DNA of 64,000 nucleotides from Bactrocera neohumeralis (taxonomy: Eukaryota; Arthropoda; Insecta; Diptera; Tephritidae): contig NC_065920.1 of assembly GCF_024586455.1 (NCBI RefSeq), forward strand, positions 72,904,215-72,968,214. Reading direction: 5' to 3'. Both the position numbers and the translations under genes were made by a program. The notes under the pieces are model-generated. The model did not search any database, was not told where the DNA came from, and saw only the letters and a program-made list of their open reading frames with translations. Positions 51,950-63,330 of this stretch are shown piece by piece (position 1 is the first letter of the stretch; each line of letters starts with the position of its first letter).

Positions 51950-52970
51950 CCATAATTGCCAGTTGCATACAACTTTTCGCAACACAGCCAAGTCACGCTT
52001 TTAGAGCTAATAATCTAATTCACCTATTAGCCCCGGTAAATACCATTATTAATACAATAATAAGCTAACAATATAAGCGGCGCATGAAAACTACAACAAT
52101 AGTCGCATATCGTACAAAGCCAGCCGCATATCCTTTCGAACAATATATGAACATATCCACATACAAATGTATAGGTGTGTACATATACATGACAACAAAG
52201 GTCCTTAGTGCCATATGCAACTATTAACACAAACATTGTTGCAGACGCGCTTTGTATAGCAACACGCATGCAGTGAAACACAAATGCCGCTTGCAACAAA
52301 GTGTTGCATGTCGCATTACAAAGCCAACAGGCACACATACAAAAGCGCAGCGACAAGTCACGTGTTATGTGCAACAATTATGCCGTCAGCAACAGTAGCA
52401 GCGAGCTGAAAAAGCAACAAAAGCAAAAACTTGTAACGAAGCGGCGCAACAATGGCAGCATGGCTGTGCAGGCAAATGGCACGAAGGCTTGTAGAACAAT
52501 AAGAAACAAGTTTTTATATGTAAATAGGCATTTTTATGCTTATTCACACCGGAGCTTAAATGCAATTGTGGCTGTGCAACGCTGAACTTTTTGTTGCCAA
52601 TGTCACTGCAGCGTGTTGCCATTCGACGGCGTTGTGGCAACAAAAAAGTGGTCATAATAATAATAATAATAAACAGCGGAAAAAGTCATAGTAATAACAA
52701 GTTTGTAAATGAGTTTGGGTATATTTATATTTGTATGTGGCTTGAAAATATACAAATATTCAGAATACAGTGAGAGTTGACCGCCGTGGACCCCGAATAA
52801 TTTATCGGAGAGATTGCTGAGCAGTCATCTATTCAATAGAAATGTTCTGAAAGCTTCGACATCCGATAATATATTTATACCCTGAATAGTGCATATTAAG
52901 TTTGTCACGTTGCAATGTCGGAAAACCTATAAAGTATAGATCTGTATAACTGTTCAACGTGACAGGCTTT
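51950..52970. other. No recognised gene
   Basis: The part at 52220-52660 is GC-richer with overlapping frames on both strands. One plus-strand frame (MCNNYAVSNSSSELKKQQKQ, from 52361) is Lys/Gln-rich. No domain or splice signal supports it. A short ATAATAATAATAATAA tract lies near 52655. Confidence 0.35.
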
Positions 52971-52974
52971 GTGT

Positions 52975-53560
52975 GCAGCCAAAGCATACTGTGTCAGCTA
53001 AATAGAGCTTTGAGTCAATACGTAGATAGTTGAATATCTGGCATACGAACACTATTTGTGTTGCTTACAGTAACTTAAAACATTTTTCTTGGCCAAAAAA
53101 TGGAATTAAATCGTCAATATTTTCGCGCCATTGTTTTCCTACAACTTTCTTTCGTAGATCATCTCAGCAAAAGTGCATCTAAATAGACCTTTGAGTCAAT
53201 AGGTTGCTTTTTATATTTCGGGATTTGCCAAGCCTAGTTTACCAATCTGGCAGCTCTCAACCTTATCGTAAAGTTTGACATTTTTACTCAGAACCTTTCA
53301 ACATACGAGCGCTGTTTGTGTTGCTTACAGTAATTTAAAATATTCTTCTCTACCAAAAATGGAATTAAATCGCAAACATTTTTGCCCGATTTTTTTTTCA
53401 ACAGCATAAAATCAGTTTTTGCTCCTATCGAGAGATAGAGACAACTATAGGCATTAGTGGGAACAGCATACATTCAATATTGCATATACTTTTACCTGTA
53501 AACTGGTCGGGAGAAATGTTAAAAAAATACATCAGACGACTGCAACGGCTGAAGATGGAT
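52975..53560 (+). mobile_element. Mariner 5' region present twice in tandem
   Basis: TTTGTGTTGCTTACAGTAA, then ATGGAATTAAATCG and MELNRQYFRAIVFLQL, occurs at 53057-53150. A second copy reads TTTGTGTTGCTTACAGTAAT and MELNRKHFCPIFFS at 53315-53400, about 258 bases later. Both start like a mariner whose transposase begins MELNR.HFRA. Upstream AAATAGAGCTTTGAGTCAAT also repeats (53000, 53182). Confidence 0.75.
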
Positions 53561-53574
53561 CACTTTTCACCACG

Positions 53575-53715
53575 ATAATGCAAAATGTTGTTGTTGTAGC
53601 GGCATAAAATATTCCTAAAGTAATTTCTAGGAATGGTGCCGAGTTTACTGTCGGGCCGAGCCGATAAAAATCCGGGTCCATTCCGATTACTTAGATCCGA
53701 CTGTCGTGCAAACAG
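53575..53715 (+). repeat. Interspersed repeat, copy 2
   Basis: TGTTGTTGTAGCGGCATAAA, then GTGCCGAGTTTACTGTCGGG, CCGATAAAAATCCGGGTCCA and GATCCGACTGTCGTGCAAAC match the reverse strand of the 42.46-42.57 kb copy. It sits between the duplicated 5' ends and the 3' end of a mariner relic. Confidence 0.6.
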
Positions 53716-53829
53716 GAACAATGCAAACTCTCTCACATCGACTGATGCAACTGCATTTTTGTGTACTCAAAACATCAATTTAAGGAGTCATCCACCGTAA
53801 ATTCTTCTTTTTACTTCCATACCTAACAA

Positions 53830-54010
53830 CTAAAATAATAAGTCAACGTTTTGAAATAGCTGAAGAGGCATTTGATGCGTTCATAACGCATGTTTAGGAG
53901 ATACCTCAATCAGAGTGGCAAAAGTGCTTCGAAAATTGCTTCAAACGCAAGCAAAAGTATACAGCTTTCAATGGAGAATAGTTTGAAAAACAGCAAAGCG
54001 AATTTAGATA
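53830..54010 (+). mobile_element. Mariner C-terminal fragment
   Basis: A frame reads RFEIAEEAFDAFITHV, EIPQSEWQKCFENCFKR and E.FEKQ, the C-terminus of the MELNR-type mariner whose 5' end lies at 53.06-53.40 kb. The whole catalytic domain between them is missing. Confidence 0.75.
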
Positions 54011-55190
54011 TTAAAATTTATTTTGGTCTCTAATCCCGCATTGCGTATCAGGCTGCAGAGAGATGTTTAAAAGCTTAATCTAGAGCTGCTGATTCGAAAA
54101 GACTTCGCAAAATCACATTATGCCGCCATGCGTTATTTTACAGTAATCTCAATATTTTTCTTCTTCTCTCTTCTCTCACCGACCTGACAGCAAAAATATA
54201 AAAATTATTAAATTATTCCCATTTTTCTTTACACCACATTTTTAAAAACGTCCAAATTTACAACTTTAAGTACACAACCTTGTACTCATTTTCCAAACCG
54301 GAAGCGGAACTACAACAATCCATTGATTTTCCGTTAAAGTACCTCTGCTGGTATTTAATTATGCTGTCGCATAAGTTTGGCACAATTGCATAAGGAAATG
54401 TATGGTACTACAGGGAAATGAATATTTACAAAAGCAAAAACAACGAAAAAAACTGAAAAATAAATTTACATCATGTACGCGTATATCATTATGCATTATG
54501 AGCGGCGAATATGTGACATTATTATTAACACAAAGCGAACTTTTCCAGCTGTGAAGTGGCTGTGAACTACTGAGAAATAAACGCAAAAAATAAAATCATA
54601 AATGAGAGGAGAAAATAATTTTGCATATTATGCAAAGTGCTCCACTCTGTGACTGACATTGAACTCGTCATGCACTGGGTATATGAAAATACATATATTA
54701 TTTGTTCTATATGCCATTAAATTTGCAATTTTGTTAATATGTATATTAGGTTTTTTTTTTTTGTTTTAACTATTAATTTTTTTCAATCTCATCATGAAAT
54801 TTCCTTGGAAATACCCCAAAAAAAAAATTCCTTGAAAATTTTAGCCTTAATATTAACTTAATTTTATTAACAAAAAGGTTCAAGAAATCTAAACCAGAAA
54901 TTCGGCAAGGCGTTAAATGGTTTTTAAAAAATCTATGAAAATTACATACAGCCTTGAAAATACACTATCAATCGAGATTTTTTTGAATCTTTAAAATTTG
55001 TCATTTAAATTTTTTCTATAACTATTTTAAAATAGCTTACCTCGCTTGAGTTTCGACTTTGTTGCAGACTTTTGCATATCAAAGCGATGCCATAAAATAC
55101 CTCTGACCTGTAGGGATTTAAAGATAAAAACTCACGATTGTAGTGTATTTTCTATGGAAAATTTTTACAGGCCTTGGTCCAGTTCTTAAT
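54010..55190. other. No recognised gene
   Basis: AT-rich DNA with T-runs (about 54750). A 75-codon minus-strand frame at 54359-54586 is unrecognised. Confidence 0.4.
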
Positions 55191-55199
55191 GAAAATATT

Positions 55200-56275
55200 T
55201 AGGGCTAAAATTTAAAGGGAAATTTTTTTAGTGCTTTTACAAAGAAATTTCGTGACGGGACTGAAAAATTTTGTGCACCTTTTTGGCAATTTGTGATTAC
55301 CATGCCAATAGAAATTTTCGTCTTTTGCAGCAAACCAATCAGACACCCATTTTTCGACTTCTGCGTAGAAATCGAAGTCCAGCTCAGCAAATCCGTGTTC
55401 CATCGACTGAAAGAAAAGTAAATCAGAAGGAGCCTAATCTGGTGAATACGGCGTGTGGGGTGTCAGCTCTCAGACAAGTACTTTGATTGTATCTTCAACC
55501 GATTTTGCTTTAGACGCAACTGCATTGTAGTGTAAGAAAACTACTTTTCCGTATCTTCTGACCCATTCTTGTCGTTTTAGAAACAACGCACTGTTCAAAT
55601 TAATCAATTGCTTTCAGTAGCGATTATTATTAACAGTTTCACCAGTTTTTAGAAGCTCATGATATACCACACTCTTCTAGTCCCATCAAACACTAAGCAT
55701 TGCCTTCTTACCGAAGCGCTCTGTTTTTTCAGTCGTTGTTGATCGTTATTCCGGATTAACCAATGGTTTTTTCCGTTTAGGATTCTTAAACGAAATTCAT
55801 TTTTCATCGCAAGTGACAATTCGATGCAAAACTTTTTTTTTCATGTCCTTGCAACAGAATTTCACAAGTGTTTTTTCGGTTTTACATTTGTCTTTCATTG
55901 AATTCAAGTGACACACATATTCCACCCATTTGGATCTTTCCCATCGCTTTCAAACGGTCAGAAATTGTTTGTTGTGTAACATTTTAGATGACTTCCATTT
56001 GCTTTTGACTCATGTGACTCAAGGTATTACTTGCAGTTCGGCCTCTTCAAACTCTGTAGGTGGTCTTTCACGTTCTCCTTTTTCTCTTATAAAAATCATT
56101 ATCTCTGAATCGTTGCAACCATTTTTGGTATGATACTTCTGATAGAGAATGATCAGCAAATGCCACGACAAGCATTCGATGCGACTCTGCAGCACTTTTC
56201 TTCAAATGCAAATAAAAAATTAATGCTTCCCGCAAGATTCCTTAGATTTGATTCATACTAAACATTTTTTTTTTT
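55200..56275 (-). mobile_element. Mos1-like (mauritiana subfamily) mariner relic
   Basis: The minus strand from about 56265 reads FYLHLKKSAAESHRMLVVAF, ADHSLSEVSYQKWLQRFRDN, QKQMEVI.NVTQQTISDRLK, AMGKIQMGG, and ends MEHGFAELDFDFYAEVEKWV, SDWFAAKDENFYWHGNHKLP, the Mos1-type C-terminus. The length (about 1070 bp) approaches that of a full coding region. The catalytic blocks are eroded by stops and shifts. Confidence 0.85.
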
Positions 56276-56439
56276 TGAACAATTATCCACGGAAATGATT
56301 ACCAAATCGGAAAATTTTTTTTCAACTACTTCAGTCTGCAATTGGAAGAATTTTGGATGAATACTATGCAAAGCTACCTAAACAATTTGTATAATTAATA
56401 TTGAGTTGACCAGACATTCACCATGCGCCAAATCTGAGA

Positions 56440-57115
56440 AAAGACCCTTGAAAAAAAGATAGACACACCACACCTCTTCCTCTATTTCAAAGCTGCTTTT
56501 GACAGCCTTTATACCGCTATGTCTGAATTTGGCATCCCTGCAAAACTAATACGGCAATGTTAACAACTCTCTATCGTGTGACTTTTCTATCTACTCCTGT
56601 AGAAACTAATTCGCATCACTGTTAACAGTCATAACTTGGAAGTCGTAGGTAATTTCGTCTATCTTGGAACCAGCCTTAACACCAACAACAACGTCAGCCT
56701 CGAAAACCAACGCAGAATAACTCTTCGCCAACAGGTGCTACTTTGGACTGAGTAGGCAATTGAGAATTAAAGTCCTCTCTCGACGAACAAAAACCAAACT
56801 TTATAAGTCACTCATTATTCCCGTCCTGCTATATGGTGCAGAGGCTTGGACTATGACAACAACTGATGAGTTGATGTTGCGAGTTTTCGAGAGAAAGGTT
56901 CTGGGGCGTATGGACGTAAACAATACAGCTCTGAATATATTCGACGCAGTACCCGCCGGGGGAAGCAGAGGAAGAGGAAGACATCCACTCCCTTGAAAAG
57001 ATCAGGTGGAGAAGGACCTGGCTACATTTGGAATCTCCAATTGGCGCCAAACAGCGAAAAGAAAGAACGACTGGCGCGCTGCTGTAAAATCGGCTAAAAC
57101 CGCGTAAGTGGTATG
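56440..57115 (+). mobile_element. Non-LTR retrotransposon RT relic
   Basis: FKAAFDSLYTAMSEFGIPAK and LIRQC (RT palm start) are followed by a deletion. Then NSHNLEVVGNFVYLGTSLNT, NNNVSLENQRRITL, RIKVLSRRTKTKLYKSLIIP, VLLYGAEAWTMTTTDELMLR, another deletion, AVPAGGSRGRGRHPL and ISNWRQTAKRKNDWRAAVKS follow. This is the endonuclease-reverse-transcriptase type common in insects. The catalytic YADD block is absent. Confidence 0.85.
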
Positions 57116-57119
57116 AATG

Positions 57120-60100
57120 AATAGTTTCGGAAAAATAATACCGGTTCTACAGTATAAAGATTGTATAAAATCGTAAGAGCTTAGCGAGCGCTGGTGATCT
57201 ACTAGCATAGTGGTAAAATACTACTGCCTGATTAATATCATATATTGAAATATAATAACTAAATATTTTTAGTTTCTTAATAATGTAGCAAAAGCTTCCT
57301 ACGGATAGTTTCGGTTCTTACAGTTAGACACATACAGGTTTAATATTTATTAAGCTCTCAAAGTAGGAGATATCGGTAACGTATCGTAAGGTAACTTTTT
57401 GTGAGCAGATACAAGTATTTCTAGATAACGTGAAGCTGGTTATGGTAACTCATTCGGGTGACTTTCGAAAAATTTATTATTCCAACGCTCGTATAGTTTA
57501 GCGCTCAGGTTGTTATAGGGAAAATTTTAGTAGAGACTTCAGCAGTTGGTTGTGTATACCTAGAACTAAAGATGTTTTCGCTTTAGTTTCGGTTGCGTCG
57601 AACGAGTTTTCAACGTTTCTTTATGAATTCTTTGCAAAAATGATAATAGGTTTTCGCACATATTGTTAGAGTTTTTAATACTAAATAGCTGGCTCGTCTG
57701 AGTAAAATTTGAGGAAAATTGCTAATGGAATACTTCGGATCCGCTCAGCAATACTTTTGAGTAAATTCTCCTCCCAATAATCAGTGAACATTAGGGTTAA
57801 GTTCATGTAGGCTTACTACTACTTTGGTGTTTCATTTGACATCTCTTTTAATTATTTTTGTTTTGTTAGACTGAATATCCATATAACCTCCTACTTGCCT
57901 TACTTTTTTCAGCTTCTGCTGCCTGCCTCAACACATTATAAGTCATGACAAAAAGCCTTTGTTTCTGCATTTAAGTGCCTTTTCGTGTCACATTCACCTT
58001 TGAACTAACTTGACTTAGGCAAAAACTGAGTACTACAAGTACTTTCAGCTAAAATGCTGCTGTAACCTTGCTTTTTCAAAGCAGTCCTTAGCTTTAAACT
58101 GATATCGTTTTAAGTGCGCATTATCAAACTTAGCAACTCGGCTGTAAACGCGCCGCTCAATGGAATTTCAACATAAATTTTCATTTTGAAACTTTTAAGA
58201 AAAACAACAACAACAATAGTTTATATTTCATGCTCATTATCAATCACAAACTTGCGAGCAAATTACAAAACTTGCAACATTTTATGGATGCGCCTGGCAG
58301 CCATGTTTTGTAAATATATATAAATATGTATATATATATCTGTGTATATGTATGTAAATATACTCCACATTTGTGCATAGCTTACGCAACCAGCCATCAG
58401 GCACAAGTTATGGAAATCTTGTGAATACCGCAAACGAACATTAAATAGTTGCCGCAGACGCTCGACATTAATTACTAGTTTGGCGTGTGAGAGCTAGTGA
58501 GGGAGAATGAGAGAAAGAGTGTGTTTGCAAAGTAACTGTTTTCTACTTGTCTATGCTTCTACTTTGATGTTTCATTATTGTGTAAAGTTTTCTAAAAGAC
58601 TTCTATTATGTTATGCTGCGTTAAAGGTCAGCATGCGCCTGAAAGCATGCATTGTCTTCAATAACAGCTATAAAAACAATGACGCTATCTATTTTGATTC
58701 TTCTTCTAACTGTTTATTAAGCAAAATAAGGCGACTAGAAGGATCGTGGGAAAAAATTTAAAGAAGCACCAAAAATATACCGTTATTATGTTATTATTGC
58801 ACAGGCTTACTTTTAAGCTTGCGCTTTTGAAGTAGGGCTTCCTGCTTAAGCATCAATTCAAGCGCCCAAAAGTATGCCAAACAATAGCCTGTAGAGTATC
58901 TCAAATAAAGAAAGATTTAGAATCTCAAAAGTACCTAGCAAGCGACTCTTAAAATAATTTTCGCGAAAAAAAAATCTCATCTGCTTATTATTGCCAATTT
59001 GTAAAATGTGGCAAATAAATTGTTTGTTGTTTTTGTTGTTTAATTAAAATTTGCCTTTGTGGGTTTTCGTATTTTTCTGCAAAATTTTAGCATTTTCGGG
59101 TTTCAATTTCGCAAGCAAACATCTACACAATTGCATAAACACTTTTCGCACACACTCAAGCATACACACACACACATATAACCATAACCATAACCATATT
59201 AACATAAGTTGCCTGCCATTTTCGAAGAATGAAATCTTCGCTCTGCCTGCTGGTTTCTCGCACTAATGAAATTCTCAACATTTTTGCCATTTCTGCTGCG
59301 GTCGCCGCCGGCAAGCTATTGTACGTATGTATATACCTACTTATAAGTTCTTATAAGTATGTGAGTATATTACACCGACTGCTAAGTGTACGTTTGTATG
59401 TGTGTGCCGTAGCGCCAACTCTTTATTTCATGCTTTACGCAATAAGTTTGGCTACTTTCGAAATTATTTTCGCATTGCCTCAAAGTTCATTGCAAAGTAT
59501 ATTGGTTTCTTTTATTTGAAAATAAATTCGCCCTTTTTCCACATTCTACTTTTCGATTTTCTCAGTTTCTGTGTTTTGCATTTCATTTTCCAGCTTTGCT
59601 GTAATTCTCTCCATTTTACACCACATACTTTTGCTTCACTTCGTTGCGTTACAATGGCGTTGAGGGTTTTTAATTTACAGTTAATTGCTGTCAGCAATAT
59701 TAAGCACACTTTCGTGCGCCGAGGCTTTTCTATTTCTCCCTACAGTGTCGTAATGGTTGCAGGGTGCTTCGTAAAATTCACAATTTTCTTAGAATTGAGC
59801 ATGGAGAGCATTTGCCTTCAAGTAGCAGATGGCTTTAATTAGTGGCTTTTTCATGGCAACAACGAAGACAACAAATATGCTTTTCTCGATCGGTTGACTT
59901 GTGGTAGAGTTAGAAGTAAAAATATGGTAAAGTCGAAACAAAAATGTGGAAGAATTTTGTGCTTCAGTGAAGTGTATGGCTTGGCAAAAAAGTGCATTGA
60001 GAAGTTATTCTAGATGATACTTATACATATTTGTTGAAACATTGATTTATTTTACCATTAAAATAATATCTGATGCCGAATATGTCTAATTTTCTATTTT

Positions 60101-61030
60101 ACAATGAATTTCATTAATCTCCGTTAATAATATCAAAAAAGTATAGAAACGGTACTTGAAAGACATCGTGTTGACATCAAATATTAATTTTAAATCCAAT
60201 CCGCTCTTTTTGTACCAATAACTCCTTAAAGCAAGATCCCCTAAAAAAATATAATTTTAATAAAATTTGTTGCTTGTTTGGTAGGGTTAAGGGCACTGAC
60301 CCTGCAGTATAGCACCCATCTAAGCAGAGAAAGTGCTTCTGAAACCAAAAATTCATGTCTGAAATCGAAGTAATGAAAAGAGCATTGGTTTATACTGGAA
60401 TTCTTGCACTGAAAGTTCTAGTTCAAAAATGTCCAGATTTGGCCTTATTCTAATATGTAATGCAGTAGGAAAAAATAAGTTATTTAAAAATTATTTATTG
60501 TGTAGATTTTAGAAACAAAATAAAAAATTAATAACAAATTCATACTTAGAAAATTTCGATTTGACTTATGTATTTTCATTATGTACTTATAAGCCATAAT
60601 ATATAGCCATACTTATAGACTACTGTATTTTTGACCGAAATTCTACAATTTCCAGCACTTAGGATATCGAAATCTAAGATTCTCCAGTAACTATGATGAA
60701 AGGTAGTAAGATGACTGTTCATGAGATTTGTCAAGTGATCAAAATTGAATCGGACTGTGCCATTGAAATTGAGCGCGCAAATATAGTCCGTAAAACAATG
60801 TTCCTAGACTTTTACAACCTTTTTATGTTCGTGTGAAGTTCGTTGTTCATATGTTTGTCAGGTATTTATATACGGTGTGAAAGGTTCGTCTGGCGATTTT
60901 TCCAAGCAACAAAAATTAAAAAACGGGTTTTTGGGATTCCAACGAAATCTCGACTACGGAATCGTTAGAAATGTTACAAAATTATTTTGAGTAGTCTACT
61001 TTATCACAAAACCAAGTCTTTTAGGGATAC
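57120..61030. other. No recognised gene
   Basis: AT-rich intergenic DNA. The frame at 59229 starts MKSSLCLLVSRTNEILNIFA, and a 146-codon frame ending at 59842 has only a GTG at its 5' end (first ATG at 59654, MALRVFNLQLIAVSN). Neither has a known domain, and both are probably chance. TA/TG microsatellites lie near 58320, and ACACACACAC and CATAACCATAACCATAACCA near 59165-59200. Confidence 0.4.
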
Positions 61031-61470
61031 AAATCATTCACTAAACGTCGTGAAGTCATCAAGAACTTGCACCATATGAATCGTCCATCCATCTCTGTTA
61101 AAGACAATAATATCGAAAAGTTTTAGAAACGATATTTGTATAACAACATGTTGGCATCAAAGAGATAGCAGATCTCAACATCTTTTATGAATCGACTTAA
61201 CACATCTTGGTTAAAATTTTATCAATGTTTTGGTTAATATTTTGGATAATGTTTAGAGTGTCAATACTAGACAGGTATCAAAAGGCATAAATATTTGACA
61301 AATTTACGTCGGGTAAAGGTTGCAAAAGAGATGATTGGCAACTTTGCTTAGCACCCTACATTCATCAAACGCATCACTACTGCTGACGAGAAGTGATTTT
61401 ATGAACATGTATAAAGTATGACCTCGAGTTGGCCAAATTAAAGCCACTTTAGATGAATGCTGGGATTGAA
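61030..61470 (+). mobile_element. Mariner transposase N-terminal/central relic
   Basis: REVIKNLHHMNRPSISVKDN, NIEKF, frame-shifted REIADLNIFYESTQHILVKI and RRVKVAKEMIGNFA.HPTFI, KRITTADEK then FYEHV. Same family as the relics at 34.9 kb (minus) and 32.6 kb. The rest is missing or eroded. Confidence 0.75.
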
Positions 61471-62300
61471 ATCAATAACACACTGCAGGATAATAAAGCA
61501 GATATGGCCCAAGTATGATAAGAATAGAACCATGGGTTTATTACATAGGTTCGGGAATGGTATTTTCTGACTCACAGCTACTATAAAGGACCAATGGCCG
61601 TTTGGAGAACACCTGTCTTATGACAATATTTGCATGGCAGCAAGTTAAAAGGGAATAAAAAAACAGTTTTCCACAAAAAAAGGCATCCACTGAGAATGCC
61701 CAGATCTAACAGAAACTAGACACAGAATGCTTGGAATACATCAAGCAACAAACCTTGAATGGCTATCCACAAAATGCATAGTGGGCATAAGTAGTTTCAG
61801 TCAGAGCACTAAATGGTTTGAGCGCAAAGATGAAACGAGATAGCAAGGTTATAAGATGCGAAGATAGTGCATCAAAATGGCGCATCCAGGGGTAGCATTT
61901 CGAACTATATACCTATAACTAAAGAGAAAGAATGGTATCCTAAGTCATTGTAGCTGCGCTTTAATAACAAGCTATAAAGCATAGTATCATGGTCGTCTTC
62001 TTTTCTTTATATGTCAAAATAGCTGTAACTCACATTGATTTCATTGCTGAAAATACTGAATTTATGGAAGAATAAGTTTTATAATGACCCCTTGTAGCAC
62101 CACTTGCTGGCTCGCAATTGGAAGACGGAACTGTCGAGATAAATATTGGGTATCAATGTCGTTTCAGTCGTATATCTCCCGTACTACAAATGACATTGTG
62201 TCACACTATATAGTGTTGGAAAGGTAAGATTTTAAGCTTCATTTAATAAAAAAATTAAATTCGGCGAATGTGAAAAAGTTACAGCTGTTCAAAAATTAAT
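61470..62300. other. No recognised gene; 3' part probably the transposon 5' flank
   Basis: No credible frame. The part from about 62200 is probably the untranslated 5' end of the mariner that follows. Confidence 0.35.
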
Positions 62301-63330
62301 GAAAATAAAGAAGAAATTCGCAATATTTTGAAATTTGTGTATAAAAAAGCGAAGAATGCAAGCCACCAATGAAATTTGTGAAGTTTACGGAGACGGTGCT
62401 GTATCAGTTCGTGCGGCTCAACAATGGTTCGCTCGTTTCCCTTCTGGAAATTTCACCTTTGTTGACGCACCTCGCCTTTGTTGACCTTTCGTTGAAAAAG
62501 TCGACGAAATTATGGAAAAGACTGACCAGGACCGTCACATAAGCAGACATGGCATCACTAAGGAACTAAACTATCATCATCAAACGGTTTTGAACCATTT
62601 AAAGAAGGGTGGCTACAAAAAGAAGATCGATGTTTGGCTACCACATGAATTGTCTGTGAAAAATTTAAATGACCGAATTAACATCTGCGATTCTTTGCTG
62701 AAACGAAATGAAATCGAGTTTCTGAAGCGAATGGTAACAAGAGACGAAAAGAGGATCAAATAGAAAAATGTAGGAAAAAGATCATGGTGCAATCGTGATG
62801 AAGCACAACAAATGATCGCAAAGCCAGGATTGACGCCTCGGAAGGTTATGCTGAGTGTTTGGTGCGATTGGAAAGGAATCATTCACTACGAGCTGCTCCA
62901 GCCTGGTCGAACAATTGATCTTACATTTAACTGTCAAAAACTGATGAGATTGAAGCAAGCAATGGAAAAAAGACGGTCAGAACTGATTAACAGAAACGGT
63001 TTCGTCATCCATCAGGACAACGCTAGACCACACACATCTTTGATGACCCGGCAAAAACTGTGAGAGCTTGGCTGCGAAGTTTTGATGCATCTACCATATA
63101 GCGCTGATTTTGCACCATCGGACGAACATTTGTTTCGGTCAATGCAGAGCTCACTTGATGGAGTAAAGTTGGCTTCAAGAGATGCATGTGAAAATTACTT
63201 GTCCCAGTTTTTAGCCGAGAAACCAGAAAACTTATATACTGATAGATTTATGTCTCTAGCGAATAAATGGCAAAGTGTGGTCGACCATGTACCATTTTGG
63301 TTCATTAAAGTTCATAAAAAATATAAATAA
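62301..63330 (+). pseudogene. Nearly full-length mariner transposase (cecropia-type), inactivated
   Basis: The region spans 1030 bases, the size expected for a transposase of about 343 residues. It starts ENKEEIRNILKFVYKKAKNA, has one frameshift near 62355, then stays in one frame to a TAA at 63330 but for three internal stops (about 62485, 62761, 63061). The DNA-binding part includes ITKELNYHHQTVLNHLKKGG and WLPHEL. The catalytic motifs are TRDEK, HQDNARPHT and APSDEHLF, with 34 residues between the last two Asp residues, so DD34D is preserved. It is the youngest-looking mariner here. Confidence 0.9.

Noticed and set aside
59402..59842. 146-codon frame as a gene
   Set aside because: It begins with GTG, has no recognised domain, and the AT-rich Phe-heavy composition suggests chance.
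62301..63330. Active transposase gene
   Set aside because: Three in-frame stops and a frameshift inactivate it despite the intact triad.
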